Positions 15,336 through 22,782 of a stretch of 64,000 bases of DNA are shown piece after piece. This DNA is from Spirochaetota bacterium. GTDB taxonomy: Bacteria; Spirochaetota; Spirochaetia; Treponematales; UBA12059. Within the stretch, counting starts at the first letter, position 1, and each line of letters starts with the position of its first letter. The stretch covers positions 1-64,000 of the forward strand of contig JADFDI010000004.1 in the NCBI GenBank assembly GCA_018262985.1, given 5' to 3'. The notes under the pieces were generated by a model that had not been told where the DNA came from, ran no database searches, and saw only the letters and a list, made by a program, of their open reading frames with translations. The position numbers and the translations under genes are program-made.

Positions 15336-16214
15336 GTGCCCGCCTATCTTGCCTTCGGCCGCCGTTTCGAGACCGAGCTGACCCTGCCCTGGCCTCCCGC
15401 CGCCCGGCTTGCGGACGCCCTCCCGCCCGTCCGCGTTTCGCGGGTCGACCTGGCGGACGCGGTTGCGCTCCCGTTCGCGCTCGGCGCCGTCCGCTACGGC
15501 AAGGTTAACGGCAGCCTCGTCGTCGACGTGCCATGGGCCGCGCGCTTCGAAATCGCGGATCAATCCTCGATCCGCTACACCCTCGCGGCGGACGCGGACG
15601 GGCGCGCGGCCGCCGAGTACTTCTCGGGTCTCGTGGCCGGTTTCTGGCTCAGGACCGTCGCGGAGGCGGTACTCCACGGCTCCGCGGTCGAGGGACCGGG
15701 CGGAGCGTGGATTATCGTCGGCGCTTCCGGCTCGGGGAAATCCTCCGGCGCCGCGGAGCTCGCGCGTCGCGGGCATGCCCTTATGTGCGACGACTCGGTC
15801 CCCCTCGCCGCTGGCCCTACCGTCCTGCCGGGCGTCGCCATGTCGCGGCTCGGTGCGGACGGACAGGATGGCGCGGCGGGATCGGACGGCGCGGACAAGG
15901 TCGCCGTCCCGCCCTCCGCCGCGCGCCACGAGCCGTGCCGCCTCGCGGGCATCGTGCGGCTCGCCGCCGTCGACGCCGATCGGCCGGAACTCCGTCCGGC
16001 GCGCGGCGCGGCCAGGCTCGCGCTCGTCGCGCCCTTCCTGCAGTTGCTCGAAGGCGTCGACGACCGGATCATGACGCTCGCGAAGCTCGCCGGGATGCTC
16101 CCGTCCGTCCCCGTGTACGCGCTCGACCGCCCCCTGGCGGACGATACGCGCGCGGAGTGCGCGGACCTCGTCGAACGGCTCATGGAAGCACCCGACCTGG
16201 AGGAGGAGCGATGA
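15336..16214 (+). CDS. HPr kinase/phosphorylase-like peptide kinase
   Basis: 292 aa from a GTG start immediately after the preceding stop. The P-loop GASGSGKS (129-136) follows LHGSAVEGPGGAWIIV, and CDDSVPL (151-157) follows the P-loop. This is the arrangement seen in the HPr-kinase-like proteins of RiPP clusters, such as the lasso kinases that phosphorylate a C-terminal serine of paeninodin-type peptides. It has the minimal catalytic domain plus an N-terminal extension and no DRTGG domain. The gene overlaps the PqqD-like gene as ATGA. A likely target is a serine in the precursor core (Ser45 or Ser47), which is an inference from position in the cluster. Confidence 0.78.
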   Translation: MPAYLAFGRRFETELTLPWPPAARLADALPPVRVSRVDLADAVALPFALGAVRYGKVNGSLVVDVPWAARFEIADQSSIRYTLAADADGRAAAEYFSGLVAGFWLRTVAEAVLHGSAVEGPGGAWIIVGASGSGKSSGAAELARRGHALMCDDSVPLAAGPTVLPGVAMSRLGADGQDGAAGSDGADKVAVPPSAARHEPCRLAGIVRLAAVDADRPELRPARGAARLALVAPFLQLLEGVDDRIMTLAKLAGMLPSVPVYALDRPLADDTRAECADLVERLMEAPDLEEER

Positions 16215-16474
16215 CGCGAGCTCCCGAATCGGTCGTCGTGTCGAGGCTGGACGACGAGCTCGCCCTGCTCGACCGCCGCACCGGCACCTACTACGGCCTC
16301 GACGCGAACGGCGCGAGGATCTTCGAACTGGCGTCGAAGGGATACGATCCCGGCCGCATCGCCCGGGAACTCGCCGCGGAATTCGACGCCCCGCCCCCGG
16401 AGATCGAGCGCGACGCGGCCGAGCTCGTGGCGAAGCTGCTTGAAGCGGGACTGCTCGTGGACGACGGCGCGTGA
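16211..16474 (+). CDS. PqqD-family leader-binding protein (lasso B1-like)
   Basis: 87 aa, the full length of a stand-alone PqqD-like RiPP recognition element. Characteristic pieces are LDDELALLDRRTGTYYGLDANGARIFEL, here as ALLDRRTGTYYGLDANG around residues 18-34, then a helical C-terminus with the LxxAGLL ending. B1 proteins bind the leader peptide (YxxP motif) through a beta-strand and deliver it to the B2 peptidase. A strong AGGAGGAG site precedes ATG 16211, which overlaps the kinase stop; its own stop overlaps the B2 start as GTGA. Confidence 0.85.
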   Translation: MTRAPESVVVSRLDDELALLDRRTGTYYGLDANGARIFELASKGYDPGRIARELAAEFDAPPPEIERDAAELVAKLLEAGLLVDDGA

Positions 16475-16971
16475 CGGCAATCCACGGATCCCTCGCGAAG
16501 CTCCGTCGCGCAGCGAGGCGGGCGCTCGCCGATCCGACCCTCGCGCTCGAGGCGCTCACGATGGCCGTCCTCATGGCGGCCTTCCACGCGGCGCTCCGAG
16601 CGCGATGGCGGCCCCGGCTCGAGCCGGACGGCGCCGCCGGCGGCCGGCCTCCGTCCCCGCGCGCCCTCGCGCTCGCCCGACGCCTCGCCGCGGCCTGCGC
16701 CGCCGCGACCGCCCTCGCGCCCGGATCCTTCACCTGCCTGCGGCGGGCCCTCGCGCTCCGGACCCGGCTCCGCGCCAAGGGGCTCGACGGGCGCCTCGTC
16801 CTCGGCGCGCGCCGCGGGGCCGGAACCGGCATCGAGGCGCACGCCTGGGTCGAGCTGGGCGGCGTCGCGCTCGACCCGGCCGCGGACGCGAACTTCGCCC
16901 CCTTCCTCCCCGCCCCCGTTGCCTCCCCCGCCCCCGGATCGCTATTTTCTCTTCGTCCCCGACACCCATAA
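16471..16971 (+). CDS. Lasso-type B2 leader peptidase (transglutaminase-like fold)
   Basis: 166 aa. The catalytic triad of lasso B2 cysteine proteases is visible: Cys89 in SFTCLRRALAL, His124 in EAHAWVEL and Asp135 in VALDP. Length and order match stand-alone B2 proteins, which cut the leader two residues after the conserved Thr. The N-terminal ~45 residues include a hydrophobic helix. The GTG start overlaps the B1 stop by four bases. The C-terminal tail beyond residue 140 is low-complexity (Pro/Ala), and the promoter of htpG lies inside it. The usual third partner, an asparagine-synthetase-like cyclase, does not follow; the next gene is htpG, 20 bp away. Confidence 0.82.
   Translation: MTAIHGSLAKLRRAARRALADPTLALEALTMAVLMAAFHAALRARWRPRLEPDGAAGGRPPSPRALALARRLAAACAAATALAPGSFTCLRRALALRTRLRAKGLDGRLVLGARRGAGTGIEAHAWVELGGVALDPAADANFAPFLPAPVASPAPGSLFSLRPRHP
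16919..16948 (+). promoter_or_regulatory. Candidate htpG promoter
   Basis: TTGCCT (16919-16924), an 18-base spacer and TATTTT (16943-16948), inside the 3' end of the B2 gene. ATG 16992 follows with GAGGAG as ribosome site. No CIRCE-type inverted repeat is visible. Confidence 0.4.
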
Positions 16972-16991
16972 CCATCACGAGGAGCGACCAC

Positions 16992-18845
16992 ATGGCCGTA
17001 CGCAAATTCAAGGCGGAAGTGAACCAGCTGCTCCGCCTCATCATCCACTCGCTCTATTCACACAAGGAGATCTTCCTCCGCGAGCTCGTCTCGAACGCGT
17101 CCGACGCCATCGACAAGCTGCGCTACCTGGCGGCCTCCGACGAGGCCTACAAGGGCGTTTCCTTCGAGCCGCGGGTCGAGATCGGCTTCGACGCGGAGAA
17201 AAAGACGCTCTACGTGGAGGATAACGGCATCGGCATGGACGAGGAGGACCTCGACGCCAACCTCGGCACCATCGCCCGCTCGGGCACCAAGCGCTTCCTC
17301 GAGGCCCTCTCCGGCGACGCCCGCAAGGAATCGAACCTGATCGGCCAGTTCGGAGTCGGCTTCTACGCCAGCTACATGGTCGCGTCGAAGGTCGAGGTGC
17401 TGAGCCGCAAGGCCGCCACCGACAAGGCCTTCAGGTGGACTTCGGACGGCGAGTCCGGCTACTCCATCGAAGCCGCGGAACGCGCGGGCCACGGCACCAC
17501 GGTCACGCTCCACCTGAACGACGAGGGCGCGGAATTCCTTTCGCGCTGGCGCCTCGAGGAGCTCGTCAAGCGCTACTCGAACCACGTCGCCTTCCCCATC
17601 TTCCTCCGCTACGAGCAGCCGGAATACGACGACAAGGGCAAGAAGAAGGGCTCGGAGGAGAAGGTCGAGCAGGTGAACTCGGCGGCCGCCCTCTGGCGCC
17701 GGCCGAAGTCCGAGCTCGCGGAGCAGGACTACAAGGACTTCTACAAGAATTTCGCCGACACCGACGAGGAGCCGCTCTTCTGGATCCACACCAAGGCCGA
17801 AGGCACCATCGAGTACACGACGCTCTTCTACGTGCCCTCGAAGGCTCCCTTCGACCTCTACCGCGCCGATTACAAGCCGGGCGTCAAGCTCTACGTCAAG
17901 CGCGTGTTCATCACCGACGACGAGAAGGAGCTCCTGCCGACCTGGCTCCGCTTCGTGCGCGGCGTCATCGACTCCGAGGACCTGCCCCTCAACGTCAGCC
18001 GCGAAATTCTCCAGCAGAACCGCGTCATGACGAACATCCGCTCGGCCTCGGTCAAGAAGGTGCTCTCCGAGCTCAAGGACCTGGCCGCGCGCGACCCGGT
18101 CCTCTACGGCAAATTCGTCGAGCAATTCAACCGCCCGCTCAAGGAGGGGCTCTACTCCGACTGGTCCCACCGCGAGGAGCTGCTCGAGCTGGTGCGCTTC
18201 AAGAGCACCGCGGTGGACGGCTGGACCAGCCTCGCCGACTACAAGACCCGCATGAAGGACGGCCAGAAATCCGTCTTCTTCCTCGCGGGCGACGAGGAGG
18301 AGCGCCTCCGCAAGAGCCCGCTCCTCGAGATGTACCGCAAGGAGGGCACCGAGGTGCTCATCTGCGGCGACGAGATCGACGAGATCGTCGTGCCCGCCAT
18401 CGGGCGCTTCGGCGAGCTCGAGCTCAAGGCCGTCAACCGCGCGGACGCCGCCAAGGATTTCGAGGGCAACAAGGACAAGGAAAAGGAGAAGGAGCTCGCG
18501 CCGGTCGTGGAACGCGTCAAGAAGGCGCTCGGCGATGCCGTCAAGGACGTGCGCCTGACCGGCCGCCTCGCGGAGAGCCCCTCGTGCGTGGTGGTCGACG
18601 AGGACGATCCGAGCCTCCGCCTCCAGCTGCTCATGAAGGCCATGGGCCAGGGCTCGGGCGTCGAGTCGAAGCCCATCCTCGAGCTGAACGGCTCCCACGC
18701 CCTCGTCTCCGGCCTCGCGGGCGCGGACGACGCGCGCGTCGAGGACGCGGCGAAGGTGCTGCTCGGCGAGGCCCTGCTCGTCGAGGGCGTCCCCCTCCAG
18801 GACCCCGCCGACTTCGTCGCGAGGATCAACCGCCTCTTGAAGTAA
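16992..18845 (+). CDS. htpG: Chaperone HtpG (Hsp90)
   Basis: 617 aa, near the family length of ~620. The GHKL ATP site is clear: LVSNASDAIDKLRY near residue 35, DNGIGM near 80, GTIARSGT near 95 and IGQFGVGFYASYMVA near 118. The middle domain has LPLNVSREILQQ with the catalytic-loop Arg/Gln region. The C-terminal dimerisation domain is complete. It acts as a cytosolic homodimeric ATP-dependent folding chaperone. It follows the RiPP operon by 20 bp on the same strand, so read-through is possible, but it has its own candidate promoter and GAGGAG site. A role of HtpG in the RiPP pathway is not implied by sequence. Confidence 0.97.
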   Translation: MAVRKFKAEVNQLLRLIIHSLYSHKEIFLRELVSNASDAIDKLRYLAASDEAYKGVSFEPRVEIGFDAEKKTLYVEDNGIGMDEEDLDANLGTIARSGTKRFLEALSGDARKESNLIGQFGVGFYASYMVASKVEVLSRKAATDKAFRWTSDGESGYSIEAAERAGHGTTVTLHLNDEGAEFLSRWRLEELVKRYSNHVAFPIFLRYEQPEYDDKGKKKGSEEKVEQVNSAAALWRRPKSELAEQDYKDFYKNFADTDEEPLFWIHTKAEGTIEYTTLFYVPSKAPFDLYRADYKPGVKLYVKRVFITDDEKELLPTWLRFVRGVIDSEDLPLNVSREILQQNRVMTNIRSASVKKVLSELKDLAARDPVLYGKFVEQFNRPLKEGLYSDWSHREELLELVRFKSTAVDGWTSLADYKTRMKDGQKSVFFLAGDEEERLRKSPLLEMYRKEGTEVLICGDEIDEIVVPAIGRFGELELKAVNRADAAKDFEGNKDKEKEKELAPVVERVKKALGDAVKDVRLTGRLAESPSCVVVDEDDPSLRLQLLMKAMGQGSGVESKPILELNGSHALVSGLAGADDARVEDAAKVLLGEALLVEGVPLQDPADFVARINRLLK

Positions 18846-18849
18846 TTCC

Positions 18850-18991
18850 ACCGCAGAGACGCAGAGACGCAGAGACGCAGAGACGCGGAGACGCGGAGAC
18901 GCGGAGAGGAGAACAAAAGGACTGGAGGTGGATTCAGAATCCCCTCCAGTCCCTTTCTACTTCTTCCTCAGCGCCTCTGCGTCTCTGCGGT
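18850..18991. repeat. Palindromic element built on an 8-bp tandem repeat
   Basis: The element lies between the convergent htpG and SpoIIE genes. Seven tandem copies of CGCAGAGA, drifting to CGCGGAGA, occupy about 18852-18908. The first 17 bases, from 18850, return as an exact inverted copy at 18975-18991. The centre is a long hairpin at 18919-18952 (GGACTGGAGG, GGATT, a CAG loop, then AATCC and CCTCCAGTCC). The whole 142 bp can therefore fold as one large palindrome and may act as a bidirectional terminator or be a mobile palindromic element. GCAGAGAC-type repeats of this kind are familiar in other bacterial genomes, but their function is not established as far as I know. Confidence 0.75.
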
Positions 18992-19028
18992 TCGTCTTCG
19001 CGACTGGAGCCTTCTCGACGGTTCTCTT

Positions 19029-21215
19029 CTACGCGCCGCTTTTCCGGCGGAGGACGATGGCGGTCAGGTCGTCGGTGACGCGGGTGCCGCTCGTGTGGAA
19101 GCGGCATTCCTGCATCACGTAGTCGAGGATCTGCTGGGCGTCGCCGTCCGCGGGCGCGGAGCCGAACGCGTCGAGCAGGCCCGCCGTGCGGAACGGCTCG
19201 CCCTCGAGGTTCCGCGCCTCGGAAAGTCCGTCCGTGCAGAGCAGGATGGCGTCGCCCGGACTCATGGCGAAGCGGATGGCCGTGTGCTGGGAGTTGAAAC
19301 CCTCGCGGCCGAGCGGCGCGCCCTTGTAGTCCGCGTCGCCCTTGGGCTTCAGCACGAGCGCGCGCGCCTTGCCCGCCGGCCGGAGCAGCGCGTCGGGCGC
19401 GGCGGCGTTGGCGTACTCCACCGTCCCTTCCCCGAGTCGGAGCAGGGAGCAGGACAGGTAGTTCTCGACCGAGGCGAGCTCGTTCGATAGCTCGGTGTCG
19501 ATCGATTCGAGCACCCGGCCCAGGCTGGCTTCGCGCATGGCCTGGACGTTGCGCTGGAAGACCGAGCGCGCCAGGACCGTGACGAGGCCGGAGGCGATGC
19601 CCCTGCCCGAAACGTCGCCCACGAGGACGCCCGTCAGCTTCCCTTTTTCCAGGTAGAAATCGTAGAAGTCGCCGGAGATGCCGGACGCCGGCAGATAGGT
19701 GAAGGCGAGGTCCCACAGCTCGGTCTCGGGCGCGTTCGCGGGAAAGAAGCCCTGCTGCACCTGGACCGCCATGCGGAGGTCCTTCTCGCCGATCTCCATG
19801 GTCGACTGCAGCTTGACGTTCGCCTCGGACAATTCGCGGCTCAGGGCCGACTGCCCTTCCATCGACCGTTCGAGCGCCTCGGCGCGGGCGCGGACCTTGC
19901 GGTCGAGCGAGGCGTTGATGGCCTCGATCTCCTTGAAGGTGCCCGTGAACTGTCCGGCCAGCACGCCCGCCGTGCCGAGGACCAGCACGAGGAAGGCGTA
20001 GCGGGAAACCTGCACCGGGCTCGAGAGGCTGACGAAGAACGTGTCGAAGACCAGCGCTGCCGCCACGGCCAGCACCGCGATAGAGAGCCTGCCGGCCTCG
20101 GTCTTGAGGAACACGTCCGCGACGGCGGCGAAGGCGCCGCTCGGTCCCCGCCGGCCTTCCTGCCTCCGGTAATGCCGGAAGGCGTGCCAGAAGGGTACGG
20201 CGAGATCCACCACCACCAGATGGACGATGGCGACGGCCGCGCCGAGCGTCCATAGGGAGAGCAGCGTGGTCCGGACGAAGAAGGGGGCGGCGGCCGCGAG
20301 GACGACGCTGAAGGCGAAGTAGACGCGCGCGAGCAGGCTGGTCCGGTGCCGCAGCACCAGGTCGAAGAACAACAGGAAGAAGGGCAGGATCAGGTAGAGG
20401 CTGCCCATCTCCGCGACGCGGATCAGGCGCGAATCGCGGATCAGGTCGTAGGCCAGGAAGCTGCGCGTGAAGAAGTAGAGGGCCACGAGCAAGGTGCCGA
20501 TTCCGAAGAAGATGTACGAACGGTTCCTCGGCCGGAACAGGAACATGAGTACGTGGTAGATGCCGAAGAACGCGTAGACGGCGATCAGGATGAGGTCGAG
20601 GTATTCGGTGCGCCGCGCCGACAGCTTTTCGTAGGCGCCGATGATGTAGGGCCCCCCCATGGAAAAGCCGGTGCGGTCGTCGGTGGGGTCGCCGACCAGG
20701 CGGAAGACCAGCAGGTTGGTTCCCGGCGCCAGGTAGCGGCGGTCGATGGAGAGCAGGGCTCCGCGCGTCGTGCGGTCGAGGCGGATCGAACCGTCGGGCC
20801 GGCGGTGGATGTCCGTGGCGAAGAGGGAGCCGTTCAGGTAAGCCTCGTAGTTCTGTCCCACCTGGGCCAGGTACAGGCCGATGCCGCCCTGAATGGCCAG
20901 GACCTCCTCGGGCACGGAGAAGGGAATGGCCACCGTGAATTCGACGGGATCGGCGGGCAGCAGGCGGAAGGGGCCGACCTCGGGCAAACCCTTGAAGCCG
21001 TAGCTGCGGAGCATGATCGGACGATCGCCGCGCTCCGCCGGAATGCGGTACCAGGCTTGGTCCGCCACCTCGGGACGGTTGTAGACCCACGCCATGTCGA
21101 AGCCAGGCCTGGCCCAGGCGTCGAAGGCCGTGAGGTCCACTTCCTGCGCGCCCGCGAACGCGGCCGCGACGAGGAGAAGGACGAGAAGGGCGCCTGCCCT
21201 CGGCTGTGAGCGCAT
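19029..21215 (-). CDS. 7TMR-DISM receptor with SpoIIE-type PP2C phosphatase
   Basis: 728 aa. There is a signal peptide (residues 1-23, ending AFAGAQ), then an extracytoplasmic beta-rich 7TMR-DISM sensing region to ~185. Seven membrane helices follow (~190-405), then a coiled-coil linker (~410-460) and a SpoIIE/PP2C phosphatase domain. The phosphatase shows SGISGDFYDFY, VGDVSGRGIASGL, LLCTDGLSEARN and RVTDDLTAIVLR, including the metal-binding aspartates. Such receptors sense an external ligand and dephosphorylate an anti-sigma-factor antagonist or similar serine-phosphoprotein in the cytoplasm. No STAS or anti-sigma partner gene is adjacent. This architecture is common in spirochaetes, which supports the taxonomic inference. 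Confidence 0.92.
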   Translation of the reverse strand: MRSQPRAGALLVLLLVAAAFAGAQEVDLTAFDAWARPGFDMAWVYNRPEVADQAWYRIPAERGDRPIMLRSYGFKGLPEVGPFRLLPADPVEFTVAIPFSVPEEVLAIQGGIGLYLAQVGQNYEAYLNGSLFATDIHRRPDGSIRLDRTTRGALLSIDRRYLAPGTNLLVFRLVGDPTDDRTGFSMGGPYIIGAYEKLSARRTEYLDLILIAVYAFFGIYHVLMFLFRPRNRSYIFFGIGTLLVALYFFTRSFLAYDLIRDSRLIRVAEMGSLYLILPFFLLFFDLVLRHRTSLLARVYFAFSVVLAAAAPFFVRTTLLSLWTLGAAVAIVHLVVVDLAVPFWHAFRHYRRQEGRRGPSGAFAAVADVFLKTEAGRLSIAVLAVAAALVFDTFFVSLSSPVQVSRYAFLVLVLGTAGVLAGQFTGTFKEIEAINASLDRKVRARAEALERSMEGQSALSRELSEANVKLQSTMEIGEKDLRMAVQVQQGFFPANAPETELWDLAFTYLPASGISGDFYDFYLEKGKLTGVLVGDVSGRGIASGLVTVLARSVFQRNVQAMREASLGRVLESIDTELSNELASVENYLSCSLLRLGEGTVEYANAAAPDALLRPAGKARALVLKPKGDADYKGAPLGREGFNSQHTAIRFAMSPGDAILLCTDGLSEARNLEGEPFRTAGLLDAFGSAPADGDAQQILDYVMQECRFHTSGTRVTDDLTAIVLRRKSGA

Positions 21216-21287
21216 CTATTCCTCCGCGTCCCGAGTGTATCCTGAACCGGGCGTTTCCGGTACGGTTTTCTTGTCCATCGGGGAATA

Positions 21288-21899
21288 TCAGGAACCGGCG
21301 CCGCCGTCGAGGTCGCGAAGCCGGTCCCGGAGCAGGGCCGCCCGCTCGTAATCCTCCTCGGCGATGGCCTCCTCGAGCTCGCTCCGGAGCTTCTCCCTCT
21401 CGCCTGGCCGCCCCGACGCGGGCGACGGCGGACCCGCGGTACGGGCGGGATCGAGCTCGATCATTCCGGAGGGGCCCCGATCCGACACCAGGTTGACCGA
21501 GATCCCGGCCTCGTCCACCACCGACTCCGCGATGTAGACCGGGCAGCCGGCCCGGACGGCCAGGGCGATGGCGTCGGAGGGCCGCGAGTCGACCAGGGAC
21601 TCGGCGCCCTCGCGGGAGACCACGAGGCGCGCGAAGAAGGTGCCTTCGCGGAGCTCGTTGATCTCAATGCGCGAGAGCGACGCGCCGAGGCTCACCAGGA
21701 GCGAAATGACGAGGTCGTGGGTCAGGGGCCTCGGCACTTCGACCCGGCCGAGACCGATCAGGATGCTCTGGGTCTCGAGCTGGCCGATGAAGATAGGCAC
21801 GGCGAGGTCCGAGCCTTTCGGGCGCACCAGAACCACGTTCCCCTGTTCCGTCTGTGCGACGGTCCATACCTCTGCTTCGACGAAGGTCGGTGACGACAT
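21288..21899 (-). CDS. Bifunctional nuclease (BFN/DUF151) domain protein with UVR motif
   Basis: 203 aa. Residues ~1-140 are a BFN/DUF151 domain, with the signatures VPIFIGQLETQSI, RPLTHDLVISLL and DSRPSDAIALAVRAGCPVY. After a Pro/Ser-rich linker, residues ~165-200 form a UvrB/UvrC-type helical hairpin (ELEEAIAEEDYERAALLRDRLRDL). The two-domain form is known in several phyla and is linked to nuclease or stress functions, not well defined. It faces rlmE divergently, with the 16-bp tandem repeat between them. The start ATG 21899 is preceded by CGGAGGAG. Confidence 0.9.
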   Translation of the reverse strand: MSSPTFVEAEVWTVAQTEQGNVVLVRPKGSDLAVPIFIGQLETQSILIGLGRVEVPRPLTHDLVISLLVSLGASLSRIEINELREGTFFARLVVSREGAESLVDSRPSDAIALAVRAGCPVYIAESVVDEAGISVNLVSDRGPSGMIELDPARTAGPPSPASGRPGEREKLRSELEEAIAEEDYERAALLRDRLRDLDGGAGS

Positions 21900-21994
21900 C
21901 GCTCCTCCGGGAATGAAGTATAGCGACGCGGCGGCGGCCTCGCCACGCCGAGCGGTCCCGGGACCGCGCCTGATGTTGGCGCGGTCACGCGCGC

Positions 21995-22055
21995 GGCGGC
22001 TTTCCCGACCGGCGGCTTTCCCGACCGGCCGCTTTCCCGACCGGCCGCTTTTCCC
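21995..22055. repeat. 16-bp tandem repeat upstream of rlmE
   Basis: Three full copies and one partial copy of a GGC(G/C)GCTTTCCCGACC unit (21995, 22011, 22027, 22043). The last copy runs into a possible rlmE promoter: TTCCCG, 17 bases, then TATAGT near 22057. Copy-number change here could alter that promoter's upstream region. Confidence 0.7.
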
Positions 22056-22117
22056 TTATAGTCGGACGGCGAGCCGTCGGGTCGGTTTCCCTTCGCGCTC
22101 CGCGAGGAGAACGCGCC

Positions 22118-22723
22118 ATGTCCGGCTACGAAAAACCCGACCACTGGACCCTGAAGGCCAAGAAGGAAGGCTACCCCGCGCGCTCGGTCTACAAGCTGGC
22201 CGAGCTCCAGGACAAATTCGGCCTGCTCAAGGCCGGCATGCGCGTCCTCGACGTCGGGGCCGCGCCCGGCTCGTGGAGCCTCTGGGTGCTCCGCTTCCTC
22301 AAAGGGTCGGGCTTCCTCTCCGCGGTGGACCTGCAGAAGCTCGCCATCACGGCGCCGACGCCGAATTTCTTCTTCATCCAGGGCGACCTCTACGACCCGG
22401 CGGTCAGGGCGGAGCTGGCCGCGCGCGGTCCCTACGACCTGGTGCTCTCCGACGCGGCGCCCTCGACCACCGGCAACAGCACCGTCGACACCGGGCGCTC
22501 CGAGTCCATCGTCGAGGCCGTGCTCGACATGGCCGACGAATTCCTCGCGCCGGGAGGCGCCGTGGTCGCGAAGCTCTTCATCGGCGGCGGCGAGCGGGAG
22601 CTTCTCGACCGCATGAAGACCGGCTACGCCGCGGCGAGGGGGTTCAAGCCGAAAACCTGCCGCTCCGAATCCTTCGAAACCTACCTGGTCGGCACGGGAA
22701 AGCGCCGGATCGCTCCCGCGTAA
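22118..22723 (+). CDS. rlmE: 23S rRNA 2'-O-methyltransferase RlmE (FtsJ/RrmJ)
   Basis: 201 aa, the standard RlmE length. It has an ARSVYKL segment (Lys26), the SAM-binding VLDVGAAPGSWSLW (residues 43-56), SDAAPSTTGN (Asp112), VAKLF (Lys152) and SFETYL (Glu187). These provide the K-D-K-E catalytic set that methylates the 2'-hydroxyl of U2552 in 23S rRNA. A GAGGAG site precedes ATG 22118. It appears monocistronic; the next gene starts 60 bp later. Confidence 0.95.
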   Translation: MSGYEKPDHWTLKAKKEGYPARSVYKLAELQDKFGLLKAGMRVLDVGAAPGSWSLWVLRFLKGSGFLSAVDLQKLAITAPTPNFFFIQGDLYDPAVRAELAARGPYDLVLSDAAPSTTGNSTVDTGRSESIVEAVLDMADEFLAPGGAVVAKLFIGGGERELLDRMKTGYAAARGFKPKTCRSESFETYLVGTGKRRIAPA

Positions 22724-22782
22724 GGCCGCCGTAAGCCTCGCGAAAGCGCGGCGCAAGCGATCCGGGTTAGCATCATTCCCGT

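Noticed and set aside
18852-18908. CRISPR or satellite interpretation of the CGCAGAGA repeats
   Set aside because: Units of 8 bp without spacers; the whole forms an inverted-repeat structure instead.
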